This document shows positions 5,987 through 13,972 of a DNA stretch of 18,201 nucleotides, piece by piece. Numbering within the stretch: the stretch's first letter is position 1; every line of letters begins with the position of its first letter. Under the pieces are notes generated by a model, which was given only the letters and a program-made list of their open reading frames with translations, was not told the origin of the DNA and did not search any database. Made by a program: the position numbers and the translations under genes. Source of the stretch: Halobacteriales archaeon QS_9_68_42 (lineage in GTDB: Archaea > Halobacteriota > Halobacteria > Halobacteriales > Haloarculaceae); NCBI GenBank assembly GCA_003022905.1, contig PXSE01000010.1, positions 1 through 18,201 on the forward strand, written 5' to 3'.

Positions 5987-8900
5987 ATGAACTCATCACA
6001 CACGAAATACGGCATCGAGGCACTGACCAATCGGCTCGGCCTTAGCGGATCGTCGCTGCTGACAGTCGCGGTCGCGTGCATAGTTATCCTGGGGATCGTC
6101 TCCATCCCGGTCGCTGGCGGCCAGACGGGTGAGGTCGACGACTCCAGGATGGCCTACGTGGACGATGGGACGGTCCACATCGTGGATGCGGACGGCGACA
6201 CGACGGATACGGGCGTCGAGGCCGAGGTAGTCGGCCCGCCGGCCGATATCGACGACGACGACGCCGTTGAGGTTCCGTTTGTGGATAGCGGGGGAAAGCT
6301 CCAGCTCATCGAACCGGATGGGAGCACAGAGGAGCTCGCAACCGGCGTGGCCTCCGGAGAGACGGCCATAACACTGGGCGACTACGATGACGACGGGACG
6401 AGGGCCGTCATGTACGTAGGCGAGGATAACTTCATCTACCGCGTCGAGCCGGACGGGTCACCCGAGACCATCAGCGAGGAGGCGCAGGCGGACGGCGTCA
6501 TCGGCTACGGTGACTTCGACGGCGACGACGACGGTGCGAAGGAGATCGTGTACGTCGGCACCTCCAGCCGCGTCTGGTACGTCGACGATAACGGCTCCAC
6601 CGTGGACACCGGCTTCCAAGTCGGCAGTAACAATGGACTCGGCGCCGGGCCGCTCGGCGACTTCGACGGCGACGGGAGCAAGCGGGTCGCGGTCGTCGAC
6701 GATGACCAGGATCTCGCGCTGGTGGACTCCTCCGGTAGCCCCGAGTTCCTGAAGCCCGAATACAAGCAAGCGGCGAAGGCGTCGATTGCCGCCGCGGACG
6801 TGACTGGTGACAGCCGCCTCGAGATCATCTACGTCCACACGGAGGACAACGACCCCGACAAACTTTATTACATGACGCTCGACGACGAGACCTCGCCCTT
6901 CAACGATATCAGTGCGGACAACGGGGCCGGCATCTCGGGAGGTGCGACGATCGATGATGACGGCGATGGTGACGGTACCGACGACGGCACCGATGACGGC
7001 ACTGACGATGGGGACGGCACTGACGATGGGGACGGCACTGACGATGGCGATGGAGACGGCACTGACGATAGTGACGGCACCGACGATGGGGACGGCGATG
7101 GTGACGGTACCGACGATGGAGATGGCACCGACGATGGAGATGGCACCGACGATGGCACTGACGATGGCACCGATGACGGTACTGATGATGGTGACGGCAC
7201 TGGCGACGGCACCGACGATGGGGACGGCACTGACGATGGCGATGGAGACGGCACTGACGACGGCACCGATGACGGTACTGACGATGGGGACGGTACCGAC
7301 GACAGCACTGACGACGGTACCGATGACGGCACTGACGATGGGGACGGCACCGACGATGGGGATGGCACTGACGATGGCACTGATGACGGTACCGATGATG
7401 GTGACGGCACTGACGACGGCGATGGCGACGGCACCGACGATGGCGACAGCGATGGGGACGGCAGTGACGGCACTGACGACGGCACAGACGATGGGGACGG
7501 CACTGACGATAGTGACGGCGATGAGGACGGTACCGACGACGGCACTGACGACGGCACCGATGACGGTACTGATGATGGGGACGGCACTGACGGCGGCGAT
7601 GGCGACGGCACCGACGATGGCGATGGAGACGGCACTGACGACGGCACTGACGATGGCGACGGCACTGACGATGGCGACGGCACCGACGATGGCGACGGCA
7701 CCGACGGCGATGGTGACGGTACTGACGATGGTGATGGTGACGGCACCAACGATGGCGACGGCACCGACGGCGATGGTGACGGTACTGACGATGGGGACGG
7801 TACCGACGATGGTGACGGTACTGACGATGGCACTGATGACGGTACCGACGATGGTGACGGTACTGACGATGGCGATGGCGACGGTACTGACGATGGGGAC
7901 GGCACCGACGACGGCGATGACGACGGCACTGACGACGGCACCGACGATGGCGACGGCACCGACGGCGATGGGGACGGTACTGACGATGGAGACGGCACTG
8001 ACGATGGCACTGACGATGGGGATGGCACTGACGATAGTGACGGCGATGAGGACGGTACCGATGACGGTACTGATGATGGGGACGGCACTGACGGCGGCGA
8101 TGGCGACGGCACCGACGATGGCGACGGCAGTGACGGCGATGGCACCGGTGATGGTGACGGCAGTGACGATAGTGACGACGAAGACGGCACCGGCGACGCA
8201 ATCGCGCCGACAATTATCATCTCCGAGCCGGCCGACGGGGAAACCTACGAAAGCGAGAACGTTTCGCTCAACGTCAGCGCGGACGAGCCCGTCAGCGAAT
8301 GGAACTACAGCCTGGACAACGGAGACAATCAGTCGTTCGACCCCGATACGGAGACGACCCTCTCGAATCTCTCCGACGGCGAGCACAATGTGACGGTGTA
8401 CGCCGAGGACAACGGCGAGAACGTCGGTACCGACACCTCCAACTTCACCGTCGACACGGAGGGCAACGGCACCGACGATGGCGACGACTCCGACGACGAC
8501 GAGTCGTCAGGCGGTGACACCGGCTCGCCGGGCGACGGGGATGGCGATAACGCCTCCGAAGGCGAGGGGGAGACCGAACGGGGCGGATCGGACGGGCAGT
8601 TCACAATAATCAACGCGTCTCTGAGCCGGTACGAGGTGATGGTCGACGAGGAAATCGAGGTCATCGTCGAGGTCGAGAACACGGCCGAAGAGAGCGGCGA
8701 GTTCGTCCTCCAGGTGCGGGATAACGGCACTCTGGAGAAGACGGAGACGTTCATCCTCCCGGCGAACGAGACGACGACTCTCCGGGTGCCCTACCGCGTG
8801 ACCGAGCCGGGGAACCACACCATCAAGGCGAACCAGACTGTGGCCGGCACCGTCCGCGCCGAGACTGCCACGGAGGAGACGGAGGAAACGGAGGAGACGG

Positions 8901-9025
8901 AGGAGGAAGAGAATGGGGTGCAGTCCGGCGGCGGCGCGCTCCCGGTGCTCGTCCTACTCCTGTTGATCGCTGTGGTACTGGTGCTCATCGCATACGCACG
9001 GAACCGCAGCCGGACCGACTCCTGA
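5987..9025 (+). CDS. Large membrane-anchored surface protein: FG-GAP-like repeats, DGT repeat tract, Ig-like and CARDB-like domains (paralogue B)
   Basis: The product is 1012 residues. A signal helix lies at about 23-44. FG-GAP/propeller-like repeats with DxDxDG loops occur at 131 (GDYDDDGTRAVMYV), 175 (GDFDGDDDGAKEIVYV), 224 (GDFDGDGSKRVAVV) and 270 (ADVTGDSRLEIIYV). Residues 323-737 are almost only Asp, Gly, Thr and some Ser/Glu. Then come an Ig-like domain (about 740-826, APTIIISEPADGETYESENV onward), an acidic linker, a CARDB-like domain (about 872-962), a Thr/Glu stalk, and a C-terminal helix (985-1004, LPVLVLLLLIAVVLVLIAYA) with basic tail RNRSR. Many Asn-X-Ser/Thr sequons lie in the C-terminal domains, so N-glycosylation is likely. 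The architecture is that of a cell-surface stalk protein with inward-facing basic stop-transfer tail. The acidic tract would bind cations and water; ligand and partner are unknown. It has its own promoter copy and follows gene A and the insertion. Confidence 0.88.
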   Translation: MNSSHTKYGIEALTNRLGLSGSSLLTVAVACIVILGIVSIPVAGGQTGEVDDSRMAYVDDGTVHIVDADGDTTDTGVEAEVVGPPADIDDDDAVEVPFVDSGGKLQLIEPDGSTEELATGVASGETAITLGDYDDDGTRAVMYVGEDNFIYRVEPDGSPETISEEAQADGVIGYGDFDGDDDGAKEIVYVGTSSRVWYVDDNGSTVDTGFQVGSNNGLGAGPLGDFDGDGSKRVAVVDDDQDLALVDSSGSPEFLKPEYKQAAKASIAAADVTGDSRLEIIYVHTEDNDPDKLYYMTLDDETSPFNDISADNGAGISGGATIDDDGDGDGTDDGTDDGTDDGDGTDDGDGTDDGDGDGTDDSDGTDDGDGDGDGTDDGDGTDDGDGTDDGTDDGTDDGTDDGDGTGDGTDDGDGTDDGDGDGTDDGTDDGTDDGDGTDDSTDDGTDDGTDDGDGTDDGDGTDDGTDDGTDDGDGTDDGDGDGTDDGDSDGDGSDGTDDGTDDGDGTDDSDGDEDGTDDGTDDGTDDGTDDGDGTDGGDGDGTDDGDGDGTDDGTDDGDGTDDGDGTDDGDGTDGDGDGTDDGDGDGTNDGDGTDGDGDGTDDGDGTDDGDGTDDGTDDGTDDGDGTDDGDGDGTDDGDGTDDGDDDGTDDGTDDGDGTDGDGDGTDDGDGTDDGTDDGDGTDDSDGDEDGTDDGTDDGDGTDGGDGDGTDDGDGSDGDGTGDGDGSDDSDDEDGTGDAIAPTIIISEPADGETYESENVSLNVSADEPVSEWNYSLDNGDNQSFDPDTETTLSNLSDGEHNVTVYAEDNGENVGTDTSNFTVDTEGNGTDDGDDSDDDESSGGDTGSPGDGDGDNASEGEGETERGGSDGQFTIINASLSRYEVMVDEEIEVIVEVENTAEESGEFVLQVRDNGTLEKTETFILPANETTTLRVPYRVTEPGNHTIKANQTVAGTVRAETATEETEETEETEEEENGVQSGGGALPVLVLLLLIAVVLVLIAYARNRSRTDS
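6953..8196 (+). repeat. 1.2-kb degenerate repeat coding DGTDDG/DGDGTDD
   Basis: GACGGCACTGACGATGG-type units of 12, 15 and 18 nt repeat with synonymous variation for about 415 codons. There is higher-order structure: a block from 7504 (TGACGATAGTGACGGCGATG) recurs at 8029, an offset of 525 bases, and the second copy lacks 24 bases. This suggests recombination of long blocks as well as slippage. All changes are multiples of three. The repeat leaves other frames open and creates large false ORFs on both strands. Confidence 0.95.
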
Positions 9026-9105
9026 CCGGCCGAGGAACGCTTTTCGGTCCGCTCGGGCGGAAGAACTAAAACACGTGACGATGAGTTACTCCGTGTGAAA
9101 CGATA

Positions 9106-9210
9106 ATGGATAATCACACTCGTAGCAGTGACCGGGAGCGACTCTACGAGTGGGCGTCGCTCACCGGCGACAAGCTGCCGGAGGAGTACGCCGCCCCCGA
9201 CGAGGATTAA
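9106..9210 (+). CDS. Small acidic protein, 34 residues, function unknown
   Basis: ATG at 9106 to TAA at 9208-9210 encodes [20 protein letters not shown] followed by a short acidic end ([14 protein letters not shown]). Codons are mostly G/C at third positions and the product has the acidic character of haloarchaeal proteins. An AT-rich GAACTAAAAC at about 9063-9072 lies 35-45 bases upstream and could be its TATA box. Its stop overlaps the convergent malate dehydrogenase stop within the palindrome TTAA. No family recognised; it could be a chance ORF. Confidence 0.5.
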   Translation: MDNHTRSSDRERLYEWASLTGDKLPEEYAAPDED

Positions 9211-10028
9211 GCGATTTCGTCGTACTGGTCGGAGAGCTTCTCGGCGGCCTCGTCCATTAGCTCGGCCTCGTAGTCGTCTAGGTCCCACTCGACGACCTCC
9301 TCGATGCCGTCTGACCCGAGCCTAACGGGCACGCCGAAGGCGGTGTCCTCGTAGCCGTACTCGCCGTCCAGGGCGAGCGACCCCGGCAGTACCTCGCCGG
9401 TGTCCCGGAGGACGGCCTCGACCATGTGGGCGACGCCGGTCGCCGGGCCCCACTGGGTTGCGCCCTTTCGTTCGATAACGTCCATGGCGTGGGCGTCGCC
9501 GTGCTCGCCGAGGATGGTGGCCTCGACGTTCCCCACTGGGACGTCGAACCGGTCGGCGAGGACGTACCGGAACCGCGCCGAGTCCAGCCGGCCGCCGAAA
9601 CCGATGACCTTGTGGCGGTCGCGGTCGCCGGTCTCGTAGAGGTGGCGGTTCAGCAGGTCGACGGGGTTCGAGGTCGTGACCGAGACGTAATCGTCGTTGT
9701 ACTCGTCCAGCGACGCCCCGATGTCCTCCATGATGGGCGCGTTGTCGCCCGCGAGGTCGATGCGGGTCTGGCCCGGCTGTCGCGGAATGCCGGCCGTGAT
9801 GACGACGACGTCGGAGCCGGCGGTGTCCTCGTATTCGCCCTGTCGGACGGTGGTGTTGGAGTCGTAGGCGACGCCGTGGTTCGTATCCGCGGCCTGGCCG
9901 ATAGTCGTCTCCCGCTGGTCGGGGATGTCGACGTAGACCAGTTCGTCCGCGACATCGCGAAGCGCGATGTTATACCCCGCGGCGGCGCCGACGGTTCCTG
10001 CCGCGCCGATGATGCTGACCTTGGCCAT
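9207..10028 (-). CDS. mdh: Malate dehydrogenase (LDH-like), with internal 31-residue deletion
   Basis: The enzyme oxidises malate to oxaloacetate with NAD(P) in the citric acid cycle. The product is 273 residues starting at ATG 10028. The NAD loop [13 protein letters not shown] (8-20), the coenzyme Asp in VYVDIPD, the active-site loop [13 protein letters not shown] (80-92), the [11 protein letters not shown] motif (145-155) and catalytic GEHGD (174-178, His176) are all present. The best-known haloarchaeal enzyme is about 304 residues. Here GEHGDA is followed at once by [10 protein letters not shown], so about 31 residues normally between them (strands after the catalytic His and the start of the next helix) are missing in frame, while the rest is full and well conserved. 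The change is at about 9486-9494. This may inactivate or alter the enzyme, or may be an assembly error. It is convergent with the 34-residue ORF. Confidence 0.9.
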   Translation of the reverse strand: MAKVSIIGAAGTVGAAAGYNIALRDVADELVYVDIPDQRETTIGQAADTNHGVAYDSNTTVRQGEYEDTAGSDVVVITAGIPRQPGQTRIDLAGDNAPIMEDIGASLDEYNDDYVSVTTSNPVDLLNRHLYETGDRDRHKVIGFGGRLDSARFRYVLADRFDVPVGNVEATILGEHGDAHAMDVIERKGATQWGPATGVAHMVEAVLRDTGEVLPGSLALDGEYGYEDTAFGVPVRLGSDGIEEVVEWDLDDYEAELMDEAAEKLSDQYDEIA

Positions 10029-10053
10029 GATCGTTCGGAGTCGGTCGCGGGAG

Positions 10054-10067
10054 CCGATTAACTCTTT
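10054..10067 (-). promoter_or_regulatory. Possible mdh promoter box
   Basis: On the minus strand AAAGAGTTAATCGG lies about 28-38 bases before the mdh ATG. It is the only AT-rich patch in this divergent mdh/uvrC gap and suits a leaderless or short-leader haloarchaeal transcript. Confidence 0.35.
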
Positions 10068-10239
10068 CTCTCTCGCCGGAAGCGACCGGAAGCCGGCAGT
10101 ACAGCCGCTCAGACGTCGTGTCAGCGGAAGTCATCGTGTCGCAGTCCGGCAGGTTCCGCCCGCCGGAACGCGCCGCCGGCCCCCGGAGCGGTCGTTCCGA
10201 CACGTCACGCTGATACCGCTCGACACCAACTCTCTGACA

Positions 10240-12114
10240 ATGGACGCGGAGGCGGTCCGGGCGCGCGCCGGCGAACTCCCGCGGGAGCCGGGGGTCTACC
10301 AGTTCGAGGCCGACGAGGAGGTAGTGTACGTCGGCAAGGCGGTCGACCTCCGCGAGCGGGTCCGGTCGTACACCGACCCCCGTAGCGAGCGGGTCCGGCG
10401 GATGGTCAAGGCGGCCGACGCCGTCGACTTCGCGGTCACCGACACCGAGACGCAGGCACTGTTGCTGGAGGCGAACCTCATCAAGCGCCACCAGCCGCGG
10501 TACAATGTCCGGCTGAAGGACGACAAGTCCTACCCGCTGGTGCAGTTGACCGACCACGAGTTTCCCCGCATCGAGGTGACGCGGGACCCCGAGGCGGGCG
10601 CGACGGCTTTCGGCCCCTACACCGACAAGGGCCGCGCCGACACGGTTGTGAAGGCACTGCGGTCGGTGTACGGGGTCCGGGGCTGTTCGGACCACAAGTA
10701 CGCCGACCGCGAGCGGCCGTGTCTCGACTACGAGATGGGGCTCTGTACGGCGCCCTGCACCGACGAAATCGGCCGCGAGAGCTACCTCGAGGACGTCGAG
10801 TCAGTCGTCCGGTTCCTCGAGGGCGAGACGGGCGCCCTGGCGGAACCGCTCCGCCGACAGATGGAAGCCGCCGCCGAGAAGCAGGCCTTCGAGCGGGCGG
10901 CGGCCCTGCGCGACAGACTCGACGCCGTCGAGGCGTTCCACGAGGGCGGCGGCGAGGCCGTCGTCGACCGCGCCGAGGAGACGGTCGACGTGCTGGGGGT
11001 GGCAATCGAGGGCGACGCCGCGACCGTCGCCCGCCTCCACAGCGAGGACGGCAAACTGGTCGACCGGGAGCGCCACCGGGTGGACGTGGAGGCCGCCGTG
11101 GCGGCCTCCGGACCAGCGAGCGGTGACCCTGGAGCCGCGAGCAGCGAGGCCGACCGGAGGGAGGACTCGGAAACGGCGAGCGGTGATCCCGGAACCGTGA
11201 GCGGCGAGGTCGACCGGAGAGAGGCCTCGGAGGAGGCGAGCACCGAGGCCGTCCCGGCGGTGCTGTCGGCGTTCATCCCGCAGTTCTACGCCGACCGGTC
11301 GCTGCCAAACGCGCTACTTCTGCCCGAGCGGCACGGCGACGAGGAACTGGCCCGGTGGCTGGAGGCCGAGGGCGTCGCCGTCCGCGTGCCCGGCGCCGGC
11401 CGGGAGGCGAAACTCGTCGAGCTGGCGCTGAAGAATGCCCGCCGCCGCGGCGGGAGGGACGACGGCACGGCCGCCCTGGCGCGCCGACTCGGCATCGACC
11501 GGCCCGAGCGGGTCGAGGGAGTCGACGTTAGCCACGCCCAGGGGAAGGCCGTCGTCGGCAGCGACGTCACGTTCGTCGGCGGCAGCCCCGAGAAGCGCGA
11601 CTACCGCCGCCGGAAACTCACGGAGAAGAACGACGACTACGCGAACATGCGCGAACTCGTGCGGTGGCGCGCCGAGCGGGCCGTCGAGGGCCGCGACGAC
11701 CGCCCCGACCCGGACCTGCTCTTGGTGGACGGCGGCGAGGGCCAGCTCGGGGCCGCCCGGGACGCGCTGGCGGAGACGGAATGGGACGTACCCGTCGTCG
11801 CCCTGGCGAAGGCCGAGGAACTGGTCGTGGCGCCGGACAGGGTCCACGACTGGGACGGCGACGACCCGGCACTGCACCTCCTGCAGCGGGTCCGCGACGA
11901 GGCCCACCGCTTCGCCGTCCAGTACCACGGAACGGTCCGCGACGAGGTGTCGACGCCGCTGGACGAGGTGTCCGGCGTCGGCCCGGAGCTGCGGAAGCGA
12001 CTGCTCCGGCGGTTCGGCAGCGTCGACGGCGTCCGGTCGGCCACCCGCGAGGAGCTGGCGGCCGTCGAGGGCGTCGGGGGGGCGACGGCCGCCGCCATCG
12101 ACCGGGCGCTCTGA
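10240..12114 (+). CDS. uvrC: UvrABC nuclease subunit UvrC
   Basis: The product makes the dual incisions of nucleotide-excision repair after UvrAB damage recognition. It is 624 residues from ATG 10240; the open frame extends upstream to 9967 but that part overlaps mdh and has no similarity. The GIY-YIG nuclease is at 12-95 (GVY at 18, YVGKA at 30). Four cysteines at 149, 161, 169 and 173 have the spacing x11, x7, x3 of the [4Fe-4S] ligands of E. coli UvrC. A UVR motif lies at about 205-235. The RNase-H-like nuclease has [13 protein letters not shown] (428-440), [11 protein letters not shown] (493-503) and HRFAV (557). Tandem helix-hairpin-helix motifs end the protein (575-624). A low-complexity insert at about 290-337 contains two copies of a 20-residue repeat and lies between the UVR and nuclease halves. 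It is divergent from mdh. Confidence 0.96.
   Translation: MDAEAVRARAGELPREPGVYQFEADEEVVYVGKAVDLRERVRSYTDPRSERVRRMVKAADAVDFAVTDTETQALLLEANLIKRHQPRYNVRLKDDKSYPLVQLTDHEFPRIEVTRDPEAGATAFGPYTDKGRADTVVKALRSVYGVRGCSDHKYADRERPCLDYEMGLCTAPCTDEIGRESYLEDVESVVRFLEGETGALAEPLRRQMEAAAEKQAFERAAALRDRLDAVEAFHEGGGEAVVDRAEETVDVLGVAIEGDAATVARLHSEDGKLVDRERHRVDVEAAVAASGPASGDPGAASSEADRREDSETASGDPGTVSGEVDRREASEEASTEAVPAVLSAFIPQFYADRSLPNALLLPERHGDEELARWLEAEGVAVRVPGAGREAKLVELALKNARRRGGRDDGTAALARRLGIDRPERVEGVDVSHAQGKAVVGSDVTFVGGSPEKRDYRRRKLTEKNDDYANMRELVRWRAERAVEGRDDRPDPDLLLVDGGEGQLGAARDALAETEWDVPVVALAKAEELVVAPDRVHDWDGDDPALHLLQRVRDEAHRFAVQYHGTVRDEVSTPLDEVSGVGPELRKRLLRRFGSVDGVRSATREELAAVEGVGGATAAAIDRAL
11113..11235 (+). 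repeat. 60-bp tandem repeat inside uvrC
   Basis: GCGAGCGGTGAYCCYGGA begins copies at 11116 and 11176, a period of exactly 60 bases coding for SGDPG...SxEVDRRE-type 20-residue units. The word GCAGCGAGGCCGA (11141-11153) also occurs in the gap after uvrC at 12194-12206, and AGAGGCCTCG occurs in both places, so linker and intergenic sequence share a low-complexity family. Confidence 0.85.
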
Positions 12115-12360
12115 GGACGGTAGTGTTCGGTCAGGCAAGGGCCGGCCGGTCAGTCGACGCCGGACGGGAAATCGAGCGGGGCCGACCGCTCGCGCAGCGA
12201 GGCCGAGCGAGCGGAGCGAAAGAGGCCTCGTGACGAAGCGAGCGGGAGGAGGCGTTCGGAAACGACGCTGTCACCGCCTCGGGTCGCCGAATCCGCCTGA
12301 CCGGATTCTACTGTGAGGCCGGCGCGAGGGTTGAAGTGCGAACGGGCCCAACGGACGGGT

Positions 12361-13479
12361 ATGTCGGACAGCGTGGCCCGGGAACTCGGCCGCAAGAGCG
12401 CGAGCGTCTCGGCCCGCAACGCGGTCGTCGTCGCCCTCCTCGTGGCCGTCGTGGCGGCCGTCGTCCTCGGGGTCGTCGATTTCAGCCCGTTGCTGGTCGT
12501 TGCCGTCTTGGTGCTCCTGGTCGTCGTCGCGGCGGTTACCAGCGCCGTCGAAATCGTCGAGGCTTACGAGCGGCGCGCGCTGACCGTCCTCGGCGACTAC
12601 CGGGAACTGCTGGAGCCCGGAATCCACTTCGTCCCGCCTTTCGTCTCGCGGGCCTACCGCTACGACATGCGGACCCAGACGTTCGACGTGCCGCGGCAGG
12701 AGGCCATCACGCAGGACAACTCGCCGGTGGTCGCCGACGCCGTCGTCTACATCAAGGTGATGGACGCAAAACGGGCGTTCCTCGAGGTCGAGGACTACAA
12801 GCGAGCGGTCTCGAACCTCGCACAGACGACGCTCCGGGCGGCCATCGGGGACATGGAACTGGACGCCACGCTCTCACAGCAGGACCGCATCAACGAGAAG
12901 ATACGCCGCGAACTGGAGGGCCCGACCGACGAGTGGGGCATCCGGGTCGAGGCCGTCGAAGTCCGCGAGGTCACTCCCTCACAGGGCGTCAAGTCGGCGA
13001 TGGAACAGCAGACCGCCGCCGAGCGCCGCCGCCGGGCGATGATTCTCGAGGCACAGGGCGAGCGCCGCAGCGCAGTCGAGCGCGCCGAGGGCGACAAGCA
13101 GTCCAACATCGTCCGCGCGCAGGGCGAGAAACAGAGCCAGATCCTCGAGGCCCAGGGGGACGCCGTCTCGACGGTCCTGCGCTCCCGGGCCGCGGAGTCA
13201 ATGGGCGAGCGCGCCGTCGTCGAGCGCGGCATGGAGTCCCTAGCGGAGATCGGCAACAGTCCGTCGACAACGTACGTCCTGCCGCAGGAACTCACGTCGC
13301 TGCTCGGCCGGTACGGTAAGCACCTCTCGGGGAGCGACGCCGACGGGACCGGCTCCAAACTCGAGTCGCTGGAGTTCGACGGCGAGACCCGCGAACTGCT
13401 CGGCATCGACGACATCGAGGACCTGGCGGCCGGCAACGGCGCGCTCGAGGCCGACAGCACCGACGGCACCGAGGAGTGA
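12361..13479 (+). CDS. SPFH/band-7 (stomatin/prohibitin-like) membrane protein
   Basis: The product is 372 residues from ATG 12361, chosen over an in-frame upstream start at 12313 because the family begins close to the first membrane span. Two hydrophobic helices lie at about 21-39 and 42-60. The SPFH domain follows at about 64-225, with ERRALTVLGDYRELLEPGIHFVPPF in two parts and the band-7 signature around DAVVYIKVMD and NLAQTTLRAAIG. A charged coiled-coil region at 220-285 contains repeats of AQGE/AEGD (AQGERRSAVERAEGDKQS), typical of stomatins. The C-terminal tail is acidic. Such proteins form oligomeric rings on the membrane and organise or control membrane proteases; no NfeD-like partner or protease gene lies next to it here. 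The 246-base gap upstream holds GAGCGAGCGG-type low-complexity sequence and no gene. Confidence 0.9.
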   Translation: MSDSVARELGRKSASVSARNAVVVALLVAVVAAVVLGVVDFSPLLVVAVLVLLVVVAAVTSAVEIVEAYERRALTVLGDYRELLEPGIHFVPPFVSRAYRYDMRTQTFDVPRQEAITQDNSPVVADAVVYIKVMDAKRAFLEVEDYKRAVSNLAQTTLRAAIGDMELDATLSQQDRINEKIRRELEGPTDEWGIRVEAVEVREVTPSQGVKSAMEQQTAAERRRRAMILEAQGERRSAVERAEGDKQSNIVRAQGEKQSQILEAQGDAVSTVLRSRAAESMGERAVVERGMESLAEIGNSPSTTYVLPQELTSLLGRYGKHLSGSDADGTGSKLESLEFDGETRELLGIDDIEDLAAGNGALEADSTDGTEE

Positions 13480-13547
13480 GCGCCGGGGCGGTGCCGCCGG
13501 GTCCCTCGGGAGCGGCGACCTGCCTCCCTGCCGACCCTCTCGGCACC

Positions 13548-13589
13548 GAACGTCCGGGCGTTCCGATGTTCCGGACCACAACGTTTTGT
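13548..13589 (+). promoter_or_regulatory. Possible promoter/operator of the winged-helix gene
   Basis: An imperfect dyad GAACGTCCGGGCGTTC (13548-13563) lies about 50 bases before the ATG at 13613. ACAACGTTTTGT (13578-13589), itself dyad-like with ACAA/TTGT arms, lies 24-35 bases before the ATG where a haloarchaeal TATA box belongs. Autoregulation by the adjacent DNA-binding protein is possible but only inferred. Confidence 0.35.
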
Positions 13590-13612
13590 CCCTGCCCCGC
13601 GAGCGTCGCCGC

Positions 13613-13906
13613 ATGACCGTCGAGGTGCGACTGCACGGCGACGCCGGGACCGAGACGCTGGAGTTCGACGCGGCGGCGGCCGACCGACTGGTCCGGCCGA
13701 CGAGCCTCGAGCTACTGTCGACCGTCGCCCGCGAGGAGCCATCGAGCATCCGCGAGGCCGCCCGCCTCGTTGACCGCGACGTCCGGCAGGTCCACGACGA
13801 CCTCTGGAACCTCGGGCAGATGGGGCTGGTCGAGTTCGACCGCGGCGGCCGCTCGCACCGCCCGCTGGTCGAGTACGAGCGCATCGAGGTCGAAATCGAC
13901 GTGTAG
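13613..13906 (+). CDS. Small winged-helix DNA-binding protein (HVO_A0114-like)
   Basis: The product is 97 residues from ATG 13613; the frame opens upstream at 13586 but that would add an Arg-rich leader unlike the family. A short beta-rich start (TVEVRLHG, TLEFDAAAADRLVRP) is followed by a helix-turn-helix: LELLSTVAREEPSSIREAAR, the turn at LVDRDVRQVHDDLWNLGQMG, then the wing LVEFDRGGRSHRPLVEYERI and the end EVEIDV. This matches the haloarchaeal family of small putative transcription regulators typified by HVO_A0114. Its targets are unknown. It is convergent with the moxR operon (66 bases between the genes), and it could sense no obvious ligand because no second domain is present. Confidence 0.78.
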   Translation: MTVEVRLHGDAGTETLEFDAAAADRLVRPTSLELLSTVAREEPSSIREAARLVDRDVRQVHDDLWNLGQMGLVEFDRGGRSHRPLVEYERIEVEIDV

Positions 13907-13972
13907 CGTCGGCCGAGGGCGGTCGGCCACGCGCCGACCGTCGTCCGGCCATCCCCGCCGTCGGCCGGGCCC

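Noticed and set aside
6458..8386. 642-residue minus-strand ORF, with other long ORFs in the same tract (6868-8220 and 6909-8213 minus, 6912-8393 plus)
   Set aside because: They are products of the DGT repeat: a tract without stops in any frame. Their sequences (Ala/Val/Ile, Ser/Pro, Arg/His or Met/Thr repeats) mirror the repeat and lack domains.
9967..10239. N-terminal extension of UvrC
   Set aside because: It overlaps mdh antisense and has no UvrC similarity; ATG 10240 places the GIY-YIG domain at the usual distance.
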